NCBI GenBank assembly: GCA_965153455.1
Contig: OZ234493.1
Span: forward strand, 13,010,213 to 13,074,212
Length of the DNA: 64,000 bases
Direction of reading: 5' to 3'
Source of the DNA: Sphagnum compactum
Taxonomy: Eukaryota; Bryophyta; Sphagnopsida; Sphagnales
The notes beneath the pieces were generated by a model that saw only the letters and a program-made list of their open reading frames with translations, had not been told where the DNA came from and made no database searches. The stretch's first letter is position 1, and every line of letters begins with the position of its first letter. Shown piece after piece: positions 1-12,543 of this stretch. The translations under genes and the position numbers were made by a program.

Positions 1-104
1 CTTATCACCGAATCTGCCAATCCACTTTCTCTGTTGTGGAACAGAAAGAGTTGTGCTACACAAAGGTTTTAGCATTTGTTTGTTTGCAAAATGTTTGGGT
101 ACAG

Positions 105-3100
105 GGGATTTCCAGTGTGGTTGCGGGATGTTCCAGGAATTGTGTTTCGCACTGACAATGAACCATTTAAGGTGATCATGGAATCCTGGAATATCACCCT
201 GTTTTCAAATACAGATCACAGGTCTGTGCTATAAAACAATGACAAAAAAAATGCAGATAAGTATATCTGATCATTGCATGAGATACACCTTTAAGGTGCA
301 ACGTCTTCCTGGGTCTAACCTTTGTAGATCAGATCTTGATTTTGTGGGTACCTGTCAATGTTGTGGATTGTAGGAGAAAATGGAGGGTTTTGTTAGGAAG
401 ATTGTCAACCTGATGAAGGCAAATGAACTTTTCGCATGGCAAGGTGGCCCTATCATCTTAGCTCAGGTTTTCTTGCTGAGGCACCTGGTGTCACTTTGAT
501 TCATGCTTTTACTGTTTGTTGTTAGAATGTGGTGATATCTTGTGTTTAGGCTTTCCTCCTGTGTTTTGCAAACTGTAAGCTTGTGCAGGGTTCTCCATCT
601 GTCTGGCAATTCTAGATACTTGTATGGCAATTCAACAATTGTTCTCAAGAAATACAGGCCCAATACATCACAGAATCTCATAGCCAAGTTGTAAAACCCT
701 GAACCCTGAACTGCGACCTGGCATTGGATCATGGCCCCTGTGGCAGATTGAGAATGAATACGGGAATGTAGAATGGGAGTTTGGGGATGGAGGTCGTCGC
801 TATGTACAATGGGCAGCAAACATGGCACTAGGACTCAATGCAGGTGTGCCCTGGGTCATGTGCCAGCAGAATGATGCACCTTCCAACATTGTAAGATGCT
901 CCATTTCCTTTGGTGTCTCAAAACTGCCATGCTGGTGAAAAGAATTTTGAGTAGTGAAAGCAGAATCTGGATGTACTTGCAGACCTGTTGAGATCAGAAA
1001 AAGACTAGAGATCAATCAAATTGACCATGCTGTCCATGATTGTGTTGTGTTTGCATGGGTTGTGCAGATCAATACTTGCAATGGTTATTACTGTGATGGG
1101 TGGAAGCCAAACTCTCCTAACAAACCCGTGTTTTGGACTGAGGACTGGAATGGCTGGTATGTTTATATGAACCTCATCATTGAACTCTTTCAGCAGGTTG
1201 GCCATCTCTGTTCTCTCTCTCCCCCTGCTTCGACTCTCTCCACCCCCTTAGATGGGTGAGTGTCTGTTTGCCACTGGATTTTCAGGTTTCAAGACTATGG
1301 ACATGCTATGCCACATAGGCCTGTGGAGGACAATGCATTTGCTGTGGCACGGTTTTTCCAGCGAGGTGGAAGCTTCCAGAACTACTATATGGTATGTGTC
1401 AAGGACATAATTACAGGACATCTTTTATGCAAAACAGAAGAAATGTCTGAACATAATCAAAGCTTGTCCAACTAGGTGAATACTCAAGGAAAAAACACAC
1501 AGCTATAATTGGGGATTTTGAAAAGACAACAGGTGTTTCTTTCTTGTATGACACCAAGATGCATGCATGGCTATGATCGGCAGTACTTTGGAGGCACCAA
1601 CTTTGCTCGAACATCAGGCGGACCTTTCATTACCACATCATATGACTATGATGCTCCGATTGATGAATATGGTGTGTATCTCTCAAGTGCATCATGCAAA
1701 TTATGGTCTAGCTTCTTACAATGAGTTATAGCTTAGTTGATGTTCAGGTTCTGTTTTTTGCAAGTTTTCATCTTCGTCTGTGCGCTGATTTCTACAGATT
1801 GTGAGTGTGGGTGGCAAGCATTCTGCACTCTTTTGCTTGTACAAATGCAGTAGTACATGAAGAAGAAGAGAGCACACTAATTATCAGGTATGCCAAGGAC
1901 AAGCGATGCACTTGACGATTGTACACAATTAAATGTTTGGTTACAGGTCTGATACGGCAACCCAAGTGGGGCCACCTGAAAGAACTTCATGCAGCAATCA
2001 AGCTTTGTGAGCCCGCACTCACGGCCATTCAGGGGGATCCCACCTACATTTGGCTTGGTTCTCAGCAGGAGGTGTAGATCCACCACCACCACTTTCCTTA
2101 TTTCTGCACAAAGTCTGTTCTCCCTTGCACCATATGATTCCTTAAAAACTGTGAACAGATATCACTCAAATACAAAAGCCAGACACTACTTACAGGTCTG
2201 GGTTTGTTGGCATGATCTTGAGTTCAAAAGACCTCAATGCAATGGGAAAGAGTTGATAACCTTTTTTTTTCTATGTGAAGATTAGACAGGGCACCACATA
2301 TGTATGTATCCTTTTCTCACTTCATACAGGGGTGGGACAGGCACATGTGTATTCAGCAAATGGTCACTGTGCAGCTTTCCTAGCCAACATTGATAATCGA
2401 AGAAAAGTAACTGTTCACTTCCGAGGTCAATCATATTTGTTGCCACCATGGTCAGTCAGCATCCTACCAGACTGCAAGAAAGTCATCTTCAACACAGCCC
2501 AGGTGACCTGGTTGTCCTTTCCTGTTCTGCAGCTCTTATACTCTTCTTGATACCAAGAAGGGGGAAAAAAAACGCTGGTCAATTTCTTTGTGTAGTAGTC
2601 TAATGCTCCTTGCAGAGAAACATAAGTTTGATCTCAAAGTTCAGCAATGCCCTTCAGACTGTGGAACATTCCGCTGCAGGCCGATCTGATGGACATCTCT
2701 ATGCAGTGAGAGTGGCTGTTCTTTGTCGTGAAGTTATTGCATATACATTGTTTTGTTGATGGAGCTGTAATGATTTCATAAGGTGATTTGGGTTTGTGAA
2801 GATGCATATTATTTTGTAAAATTGTGTATTGGTCCCAAAACCAGGTTGGAACTCAAACAGTACTGTCAAGCATGAGGAGAATGGGCACAAAGCCAGCTAT
2901 TACACCTACCAGCCAGTACTTGCTCTCTCGTGCAATGCCAGATGCACATGATCAATCAGATGGTGAATCACTTGGCACTGGGTGGGCATGGGAATCGTAC
3001 ATGGAGTATGTGGGAGTGCGTGGGAACGGAACAGTAGTCACAAACTCTTTGCTTGAGCAAATAAGCACCACCAAAGATTCAACAGACTATCTTTGGTATA

Positions 3101-5497
3101 CAACCAGGTAATGCTGGTGGTGTTTTCCTTGTACTATGAACCTGTCAACTTTTTGCTGGCTCTCATGAGTCTTGTTCTGTCTGTTTGCTCCTCTGCACTC
3201 TTGCAAATAAGGCGATGTAGCACATATTTGCAACTTCATGATAACCATGGATCTGACCATGTGCTGCATGTTTTGTTGGGAAAATTCAGTGTTACGATTT
3301 CAGAAGATGATATACAAGCTCTGAGTAACACAGGTTCAACCACTTCCCTCGTATTGACATCAATGCGTGACGCGGTGCATGTTTTCATCAATGGGAAACT
3401 TGCAGGTTTGACATTCACATCTTTATGCCTTTTCCTGCAGTGGTTTTTCTCAAGATAATAATAGTAATAAGAGCATCTGTCTATGAATATACCAAACAAA
3501 AGTCCTAGAGTTTCTAGTCCTCCCAATATTCTCTTGGGTGGGGCTCTTTGGGTGTGGGTTGTGGATCAGGTAGTGCAATGGGCTGGAATGTACTAGTGGA
3601 TCAGAAAATCAGTCTACAAGCAGGCAGCAACAGCATTGCACTACTCTCAATGACAGTTGGTTTGCAAGTGTGTTCCTGCCTCCTCTTGATTACTGACACA
3701 TTGCCTGTCTGAGATTACTGAATTGGTCAACAGTCAGTTCAAGACCACACTGAATATGTACCCCAACTGTTTGTTAATGAGGCTTTCACACAAATATTGT
3801 CTTTGTCGTGACAGAATTATGGCGCATACTTGGAGACATGGGGTGCAGGTATCCAAGGGCCTGTGCTCATACGAGGCCTGCCATCCGGTGATCTGGATTT
3901 GACATCTCACACATGGGTGTATCAGGTCTCTTGCCTGAGAGTCTCTTTTCTCTTTTGTCCGTTTTGGATCTGCAGATCTACTACAGTCATCATTTTTGGG
4001 GCTGAATCAGATCACAGGCTGTGAACTGTAGTTTTCTGTGATTTTACAAAGATGGAGCATGGAGGAAACTTAGAAGAAAGTTCTTCTGTTCATGGAAGTA
4101 ATACTTGCGGTCTATGGTTTTGAATGTCTGTATTCAGGTGGGATTAGAAGGAGAACATTTGAAGATTTTCTCAAGTGGGTTCACTGACAGTGTTATGTGG
4201 ACTGCATTCCCCATTACATCACCCCTTGTGTGGCACAAGGTGAGAGTATCCTTTGTTGAGTAACCTGGCAAAACCTACAACAAGAGTTGTGTGGGGTGTG
4301 AGCTTTTGTTTGCAATGTGGGTTTGTTCACCTGTTTCTTCTTCTTCTTCTCATAAGTCCAAATGCTGGATCAACAGACCACATTTGATGCACCAGCAGGG
4401 GAGGAGCCCGTGGCGCTGGATTTGGGTAGCATGGGGAAGGGACAGGCATGGGTGAACGGGGAACATATTGGGCGGTTCTGGCCATCTATGCGTGCACCTC
4501 AATGGGGTTGCTCCCAGTGTGACTACCGTGGTGCCTACAATCCAGACAAATGTCTCACAAATTGTGGAGAGCCCTCCCAACGTTGGCAAGTCCCATCCTT
4601 CACTCCAGGAACAGTCTGATCTCCTTTGGCTAATTTCATAGGAATATTTTTTGTGTGTTAGGTCCTGACAGACTTTTCCAGATGTTGCAGGCATCACATC
4701 CCCCGTGCTTGGTTGCAACCGAAGGGCAATTTATTGGTCGTTTTTGAGGAAGTTGGAGGGGATCCGTTGCAAATATCAGTTGTGACACGATCACAAGATG
4801 TTGTATGTGGTCATGTCTCAGAGCTGCACCCACCACCATTTGATGAAACCTGGATCAGCAACCACAACACCACATCAACAACTCCCACATTGCAGCTTGC
4901 TTGTACAGCAGGACACCACATAATTGACATCAATTTTTCCAGCTATGGGAATCCCGATGGGAGTTGTGGTGACTTCAGAAAAGGAGCTTGTCATGCTGTT
5001 GACTCCTTTGCAGCTGTGCACAAGGTAAGAACTTCTGGACCAATTTGGCTATGTTGGTTTGTATTTATGGGTAAACTGTTTTTTTTTTTTTTTGTGATTC
5101 AGTTTGATCCACCTTTCTCTTTTCTGCTTTTTGCACTGGCATGTAATGTGGGGAGCAACTTCAATGTATGGAACAAAGCAATAGTACAGAGGACTGAAGC
5201 ATAGGAGATGTATGGTTTGGGGGGGGTTACTGCCAGGCTTGTGTGGGTAAGCAACAATGCACAGTGGCTGTAGCTTGGTTTACATTTGGAGGAAGTGATC
5301 CATGTCCAACCACCCATAAGAGCTTGGCAGTGCAAGCTCAATGCTCATCTGTGCATGGGGAGGTGGCACAAATGGAGGAAATGCCTGTTGTATTCTCAAA
5401 TTACACATGGCAAAAGCCAGGCAACTGGAGTCATCATAATCAATTATCAACTTGGCAAAGAAAACCGCCAGTCTCATCCCAGTACCCAATGTATTAG
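105..5497 (+). CDS. BGAL: Plant beta-galactosidase (GH35), 5' end outside window
   Basis: Exo-acting glycoside hydrolase family 35 enzyme that removes terminal beta-galactosyl residues from cell-wall and other glycans; normally secreted. Exons read by eye: 105-171, 374-466, 747-890, 1068-1156, 1286-1391, 1584-1671, 1947-2071, 2341-2502, 2845-3107, 3212-3405, 3570-3667, 3815-3925, 4138-4239, 4377-4585, 4691-5024, 5237-5497. They join in one frame into 814 residues. The GH35 signature [14 protein letters not shown] spans exons 2-3 (acid/base Glu in IENEYG); the nucleophile Glu is in WTEDWNGW (exon 4). Further landmarks are [35 protein letters not shown], and a C-terminal SUEL-type galactose-binding lectin domain (about 4860-5410; [12 protein letters not shown]). 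The intron after 4585 has a GC donor (TTG|GCAAGT); using it restores QRW-HHIPRAW, the expected family sequence. The acceptor at 3211 (AATAAG) is weak, so the start of that exon is less sure. Signal peptide and first exons lie before position 1. Confidence 0.93.
2616..2705 (+). other. In-frame 30-codon open segment inside a beta-galactosidase intron
   Basis: A stretch with a good acceptor (TTGCAG before 2616) and a possible donor (GTGAGA after 2705), open and phase 0, so it could be included without breaking the frame. I left it out of the main model because the flanking exons join into FNTAQ-VGTQT, which matches the conserved family sequence directly. It may be a cryptic or alternatively used exon, or chance. 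Confidence 0.3.
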
Positions 5498-5760
5498 CTC
5501 TTAAACTAGAAGCAGTATGATGGAGGCCACATTGCTTGGGAGGCCATGTGTGCTTTACATGCAACTCTCTTTTGCACATTTTAAACCCAATGGCAGTACT
5601 TGATGCATTAGCACTTGGAACTGGAAGCAGTATGATGGAGGCCACACATCTTGTGTGCATCCTAAATCCAATGCTGGTACTCAATGCATTGGCACCTGAA
5701 CCAGAAGCAGTATGATGGAAGCTGCATGTGCTTCACCTGCACCTCTCTTGTGTGCATTTC
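5470..5760. repeat. Three imperfect tandem copies overlapping the beta-galactosidase 3' end
   Basis: A module with the core AGAAGCAGTATGATGGAGG, preceded by a TACTCAATGCATTAGCAC-like stretch, occurs at about 5480, 5594 and 5675 (spacings 114 and 81 bp). The stop codon of the upstream gene (5495-5497) lies in the first copy, so the last roughly ten residues of the enzyme are encoded by repeat sequence. Confidence 0.75.
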
Positions 5761-6811
5761 TAAACCTTCAACCCAACATTTCTAATTGGGTGCCTGAAAG
5801 TACTAGACACATACTAGATAATGGTGTTGTTGCTTGGGTAATTGTGGACAGAATTGGGGTACTGCCCTAAACCCTAAACCGTACTATCAGGTATTATTCT
5901 CTCTTTATTTCCAAATCCAAGGGTTCAAATTTGGGTTGCACTATCTTGTTCCAGGACCATAACAGGCAATTTCCCATTATATAAATACTGGGAAAAATAT
6001 CTCAACCGGAGCTGATGAACTAATAAGAGCAAGTCCAAGCACTAACCCCATTGGCATTTGTGTGTTCCTCTTTGTCTTCTCCTTAATGATGCTTGTTGTG
6101 AGCTTGTTTTCATCTTCTTCTCAAGAACATTACAAGTTTGGTACTCAATAGTATTACAAGTTTGGTTTTTTGTGTTTTGAACAAGTTTGTTGTCGTGTTT
6201 CTTAGTGTAACAGGTATCTTTGCAATAGTCAAATGTTTGACATGTTCCATTCCAAGTACATTTTTCCTTTTTTCTTTTTTCTATTTGCATTGTTGTTTGC
6301 TTGGACATTGTTGATATTGATTTTCAAGCTTCTTGTTGTGTTTCTTGACGATAATTTGTTGTTCATGGAACATTTTTCTTTATGCAACAATTTTTGCAAC
6401 AATCCAATGATCTACACATTTTGCTTCAAATACATTTTCTCGTTTTCTTCTTTTTGAACTTGTGTTGCTTTTGTTGTTATCATTGTTGCAACATTGAATT
6501 TTTGCTCAAGTGTTTACAACTTGCCATGGGTACCAAAAAACTTTGTGTTGTATTGGGGACAATCATCCTCCTCATTGAAACGCAACAACATTTTTGCGAG
6601 GGAGATGAAACATCCTATCCATATTTTCCCCCACATTTGCCAGCTTGCCCACAAAACAACCTTACTCAACTTGTGAATGTTATTTTGCATAATTTTCCAT
6701 TAACATCCAATGTGGTTGCACTAGGGTTTGACTTAGGATATTGGGTCAAGTTGCAAAGTACCACATTGTTCTTTGTATTTTATGCTTGTCAAATATGACG
6801 ATGAGTGATGG
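5761..6811. other. Intergenic, no gene seen
   Basis: Holds a short telomere-like tract (CCCTAAACCCTAAACC, about 5865-5880) and, at 6027, a GAGCAAGTCCAAGC sequence preceded by TAA. The latter resembles PIF/Harbinger terminal repeats and could be the left end of the element whose transposase remnant follows; no matching right end was found. The 6230-6800 stretch is T-rich with frequent stops and may include decayed transposase N-terminus. Confidence 0.5.
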
Positions 6812-8270
6812 ATTTTGAATTTCAAGATGTCAGAGGACACTTTGTTTGACATGACCAACAAGCTAAAGCCATTAATTGCAAAGAAACACACCAAGTATCG
6901 ACTTGTGATCCATGTGGAGGTTCAAGTGGCTTGTGTGATTTACAAATTGTCCCATGGCTCAAGCTTGTTGATGTGCAATGAATTGGTTACCACCAACAAA
7001 TCAACTATTGTATTGGTTATATGCAAAGTTGTTACAGCTATCAACATCAAGTGTTCGAAACTTGGAATTCATGGCTAGTGGGATAGAATATGGAGGTTGA
7101 AATGTTAGAGTTTAAGGATTGGTGTAACTTATTGAATTTGCATGTGCCATAGACAATACACACATCTCCATCTTGAAACCCAATATTACATTTGTGAAAC
7201 ACTACTTTTATCACAAGATTGGAGGTTATTCAATTGTGGCATAGGTAGTTGTGGATGTTAGGATGAAGTTTGTTAACATTTATGTTGAGGGTGTGTGCAT
7301 GTTAGGGTGGATCACTTTTGGTGTCATTGTTAGTATTTCTATAATGAATGTAATTACAATTCCTACATGTAATTGCCTGTGTTAGGATTTTTCAATAAGG
7401 ATTAATTTTTAAGTTATAAACTTGAATATGTACATATGAAATTGATTGTTAATGCAAAATAATTAAAATTACAAACACTATGGAATTTTGAAGTTGAAAT
7501 TACAAGTATTACATAGGTAACATTTACACTAATGGACTTTGATTAAAGTTAATGGTTGGATCTTAAACTTGTTAGGGATTTGGTTTTAAGTAGACAATAT
7601 ATTGAATTTTTTTGCATTATAACATATGAAAATATTGACTCACAAAACTTTTGTTTGGGATTAAAATTGAGTATTTTTCAAAAGTCCATGGCATATTGAA
7701 AATAATGTGTTTCATGTTGGGATTTTGTACACTTATATTGTTTTATGACCTTTACATGCATTCATATTCTAATTGAATAAAACTTTAAAACTAATCATTT
7801 CAGTATCCTTTGAATTGTGTCACATTGTGACTTAAAAAATCACTCTAAAAAATGATTTTTCTCTTGCCACTTTTTGGGCCACCCTAACTTGCATGCACCC
7901 TCGGTTTACTTGGAAGCATCCATGATTCTTGTGTTCTACACAAGTCTTGATTATATAAACATGTTCAATAGAACCCATTTTCAGTTTGGCGAGAGGTGGT
8001 GAAAAAGCTTTTCCTCCATACCTTCTTGGTGACAAAGGATATCCATTTCCCCCTTGGATCATAACACCTCACAAGGAAAGGCAACAACATTTCGTGCTTG
8101 AATTTTTATATAATAGAAAGCATAAGCATGAATGTGTGGTATGCAAAAAAGCCTTTGGTATTTTGAAACAAAGCTTTCATAAGATTTTGTACAAAATTGA
8201 CCTTGATATCACCTTGGTTGTAGACATGTTCTTTGGTTGTTGTCTTCTTCACAATTTGATTCTTGGTTGA
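6812..8270 (+). pseudogene. Decayed PIF/Harbinger transposase
   Basis: DDE transposase of the Harbinger (HARBI1-like) superfamily, no longer functional. Three homologous blocks occur in order. Around 6815-7060 there is FKMSEDTLFDM followed by VEVQVACVIYKLSHGSS and a degraded KST motif. Around 7150-7290 there is AIDNTHISI (the family's AIDGTHI catalytic Asp) and GGYSIVA-stop-VVVDVRMKFVNIYV. Around 8010-8265 there is YLLGDKGYPFPPWIITP (second Asp), the NRKHKHECV/KAFGILK block, and CCLLHNLI. Stops and frameshifts separate the blocks. About 550 bp between roughly 7340 and 7900 has no match and is more AT-rich, suggesting a later insertion or heavy decay. Confidence 0.85.
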
Positions 8271-9904
8271 AAAGAGCTTGACATTTTAAAACTTTCACAT
8301 TTTCTTTAATGAGAATCAAAAAAAGATGATAAAAGGTTGAATTTACATCCATCATCTACTAATTCATAAATGAATGTGAGAAAACAAAAACAAAAACATT
8401 TAAGTGAACAGCAACAATGGAATTTGGAAATTTATGTTACAAGTAATTCAATGCAATTTAGTTTAATCATGTAACAATTTTATAATTAGTAAGTATTACT
8501 TTCCAAGATTTCAATTTTATTATCATCATCATCATTTATTATCATCATCACCCTTTGGACATGGCCAATTGACTACAAAAGCTATTATCAGCTTCGATAT
8601 GGAAGGTTAATTTTTCCTTGAATAAAATGTTTGACCCATCATTTGTGTCAACCTTGTAATCACATTCTCAATATTCATTTAAGTTTGACACAAATTTTCA
8701 TTGTGGTGTGTGAAATACTACAATTGTTTTTTTAAATTTTCATGTCGAATCCTTTCTTATTACTTCTCAATTTGTAGTTTCATTGAATGAATATGGTTTA
8801 TAAATTCAAGTAGGACTTTAGAGCTATTTTCCTATTACTTCTACCAAGCTTCAATAGGTAGCAATTTTTTGTTGTGAACACCTATATTACCAATATGTTG
8901 ACCATGTCCTATAACCATTCACATAAAATCTTGAAATGGAATCAAATAAATCTAAAATATAATATAATGACCTAAGGTAAAATAACCTAAAATAACCAAT
9001 AATAGCCAATGAAAAATAATTTAGACTTTATTGAATTCTCTCTTGTTGCTTCTCAATTTGTTCTTTTATTCTTAATAGATGAAAATCTCTTGATTGCATT
9101 CTAAGTGTACATTAGAGGTCTACAACATTTGTGTTGTTACTTCCTTATCTATTGTTGTTGTTTTATCTGTTGTTGCATTAGCAACTACCTTAAGAGTAAT
9201 AGGGTTTTAGAATGGCATATCATCATGTTGGAAGTTATTTTGATGTGTGTGAATTTTGGGTGTCACAAGATTTATCATTGAATAATGTGTATCATAGTTT
9301 TGGACAATTTAACCAAACTAGAATGAAATCTTGAAGTTTGTTGTCAGCATGCATGTTGAAGCCTTGATCCTATGCAATATTTGTTTGAAATTCTCAATAA
9401 TAAAAACTAGAAGCATAGGTATTATCACTAGGGTCCATGAAATCTTAGTAGTGTGGTGGTTCAAAGATAACAATGTTGTTCATAAACACATCAATCATTT
9501 CATAGATCACTTTATTGAACAACCTTGATAGATTTAATGTCATTTTGTCTAAGGGGAAATGTTCTAAAATTCTTCATTGTGATCCATCCTTAACATGTAA
9601 TCTTGGATCCTTTTGTAATCCAAGATTATGAGAAGCAAATTTGTTCCTTGAATGTGTGCGTTGGCCCAATTGTAATATTGTTGCAAATATTTACACTTTT
9701 GAAACAATCCCAAGAATTAATGAAGCTAATGAAGCTAGATATTCATCTATTTTGGCTTGCACTAGGGATACCACCTCTTGATGCTCTTAATTGATGCTTC
9801 AACAATATGTATATGTGTATCTATATTTGACAGAATCCAATTTTGAGATGTACATATCCAGAAGCAAAGATTTGAGGATTCTGAATATGAATTTTCATTA
9901 TGCA
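8271..9904. other. AT-rich intergenic, no gene seen
   Basis: No coding signal recognised on either strand. Contains an ATC microsatellite-like stretch near 8518-8555. It probably includes the rest of the Harbinger element, but no terminal repeat could be paired. Confidence 0.5.
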
Positions 9905-10260
9905 TATCCGGGGTTTAGGGTTTAGGGGACATCGGATACATCATCTCACTCATTGTGAAGAGTGGGGGGATGTTTTGTGCCATCGTTGTCGAGCTTTTCA
10001 CTTGAAGTTCTTGCAAGTTTTTGCATCAATTCGTTTAGGTGGATTTTGTATTTTCACTATGTCTATTCAGGGTTTAGGGTTTAGGGTTTAGGGGACAGTA
10101 AATATGACATCTTGCTCATTATGAAAAGTGGGGGGGAAACTTTGTGCCATCATTGGTAAGCTTTTCACTTCAAAGTTTTTGTAAGTTCTTATGCCATCAT
10201 TGTTAAACTTTTCACTTGAAAGTTTATGTAAGTTTTTACAAATTCTTGCATCAACTTGTT
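9905..10260. repeat. Duplicated segment, each copy starting with a telomere-like tract
   Basis: Copy 1 begins with GGGTTTAGGGTTTAGGGGAC at about 9911 and copy 2 with a longer form of the same at about 10070. Both continue with a similar CATCTxxCTCATT(G/A)TGAA(G/A)AGTGGGGGG stretch, then GTGCCATC and CTTTTCACTT. Copy 2 contains a further internal repeat of the CTTTTCACTT part (about 10150-10230). Confidence 0.75.
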
Positions 10261-10559
10261 CAAGTGGATTTTATATTTTACTTCTAGCTTTCGACTTCTG
10301 ATGTCGTTGGTGTTGTTCAAGAATTCTTGCAAGTTCCTGCAAGTTCTTTCATTAACTCACTCACTCATTTATGGCTTTCAATGTTAGTGTTGTTTGAAAA
10401 CCTTACATCGACTTCCTTCCATCATTGCTATTGCATGAAAGCTTTTACAAATTCTTGCATTAACCATTGATCCAAAAGTCATTGTTGGTTTGTCAAATCT
10501 ATAAGTTCTATTCTCATGAAACGTAAATGTTTTCGGGTTGAATTGTTGAACCTTGGTCA

Positions 10560-12116
10560 TTAGTTATTTAGATGAGGCTTGGACACCTAGGCATGCTACT
10601 GTTGGCTTGTTTGAAGTGCATGAAACAAGTGGTAGTGCCATGGTTTCGTAGTTCCAAGCTTTGCTAGAAAAAATTGGATTAATTCACTAGGTGATTGCTA
10701 TTGTGAAAGATGAGGGCAACAACTTATGAACCATGGTTGTAGCATTATGATAAATCATTGATTGTGAACCGTTCAAGCTCTTACAGGTTTATGAAGGTAC
10801 TTGCTTTGGACATGTGATGTCCAAAGCGTGTCAATATGCGATGAATGATGATAAGATTTTAGTGAGTTTAACTTTGGCGAATGTCAAAGATGTTCAAACA
10901 AGTTTGCAAAAAAAATTACTTGAACAAATAAATTAGGGAAAGGGAGGCAAGAGTGGGAAAAGGCTTGCATTGAAAGTGGGATGCGACATTGGAAATTGGA
11001 AACTCTAGTGAAAACCAGGTTTGCAAGTAAAGTTATAATGTTTGAAAAAACTTTGGAATTCAAACAAGATATTTTACTATGTTATGGGAAACATAAGACA
11101 TTAACATTGTAGCAAATAGTTCCTAAGGCCTAGGTTTGAGCCATTGCGAAAGTTGTCATTAATTGCTTGAATTTTGTGGTGATAACATGTGTGATGAACC
11201 AATCTAAAAGGCACTGTTTACTATCAAATGCCTTAGCTACTACAATTAATTTGATTGTGGTTAAGGAATCTAAAGGGATCATTTAAAGTAGATCCCCTTG
11301 ATGGGGGTGAAACATTTGACCTTTTTGATGTTTAGCTCCACACATTAAACAAAAACATGCGATAGGAAGTTGTGAAGGTACTTCAACCTTTTCTGGAATT
11401 TTTGAAGGTATTTGATTTTCATCAAATTCACAATATGTTGGCCTTGATGTTGGATCCTTGTTTCAAATCTCTACAAGTTATGAAAAGTTTTGTGGGGTAC
11501 AACAATGCAATCTGCCTCACTATTGAGTATGATGTGAAAGAGTTCATCCCTCTTCTGATGATTTTTTTTTGATCAACTGAATCCTACTATTGACGCAATT
11601 TGTAGCACCATGTGATGAACCTATTCTTTAGGTTGAAGAAGATGACAATAACATGTTTGGGGTTGGAGCTTCCATGGAGGAATCTTCATAGGCATTTGTT
11701 ATTTCATAATTTTCTTTATTTCGAAGGCTTTCTATTCCACCATCTATGTGTGTGGATCCTTTTGTTTAGTGGTGGACCCATGAAGGTCAGTTTCCAAATG
11801 TTGTTTTCTTGGCCAAACAGATCCTTGGGATTCCTAGTTTTCAAATTGAAACATAAAGGGTGTTTAGCCTTGCTGGTGTTTTGATAGTTTTGAGGTGTTA
11901 TCGTTTATAGGTGGAAAATCTTGATAGGATTATCATTGTGATAAAAAATTGGCCAGATGATTCACACATGAATTGTAGGGCAAATGCAAGCTTCAAGGAT
12001 TATATCAAATTTGAAGTTACTCTGGTTGAAAAAAATTATGAGTTTATTGAAAAATCTAAATATTTTGAAAAGCCGTTGGTTGATAATTTATTTTTTGTTT
12101 CCTATCCATGTTGACG
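10560..12116 (+). pseudogene. Decayed hAT-type transposase
   Basis: Remnant of a hAT-superfamily transposase (a domesticable cut-and-paste enzyme family), inactive here. Homologous blocks in order: DEAWTPRHATVGLFEVHETSG near 10571; VKDEGNNL near 10705; GTCFGHVMSKACQYAMNDDK near 10797; FHQIHNMLALMLDPCFKSLQ near 11420; and the C-terminal dimerisation block around 11790-11950 (FPNVVFLAKQILGIPSFQ, IET-stop-RVFSLAG, VENLDRIIIVIKNWPDD). In-frame stops (for example after VKDEGNNL and IET) and frame changes show decay. Up to about 12116 the frame still reads an acidic-tail-like C-terminus. Confidence 0.82.
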
Positions 12117-12480
12117 TTGCAGCAGTTTGGGCCTTCTATTTTTGTTGTTGATGAAATTGTAGTTGATGCTACAAGTTTTAAGTTTTAAGCCTTCTATTTT
12201 TGTTGCTGATCAAGTTGTTGTTGATGTTGTTAAGTTTTGGGCCTTTTATTTTTGTTGTTGATCAAGTTGCAGCATCAACATCAACTTCCATATTAATGTT
12301 GTTGGGTTCTGGGCCTTTTGTTTTTGCTGATGATCAAATCACAACATCGACATCAACTTCCATATTGATGTTGTTGGGTTTTGGGCCTTTTTATTGTTGA
12401 TGATCGAGTTGTAGCAATTTTCTTATGTCCTATGGGTTTCAGGGCATTCTACTTTGTTGTTGATCAAGTTGTAGCAACTT
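12117..12480. repeat. Imperfect repeats built on TTTTTGTTGTTGATCAAGTTG
   Basis: Five or so degenerate copies of GGGCCTT(C/T)TATTTTTGTTG followed by TTGATCAAGTTG, with two near-identical ACATCAACTTCCATATT blocks at about 12278 and 12349. They directly follow the hAT C-terminus and may derive from a repetitive transposase tail. Confidence 0.65.
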
Positions 12481-12543
12481 ATTGGGTGGGTGGGGTGCAT
12501 TGAGGTGTTGGGGTGTTTTTTGTGGCCGTGTTTTTGGTAGGTA

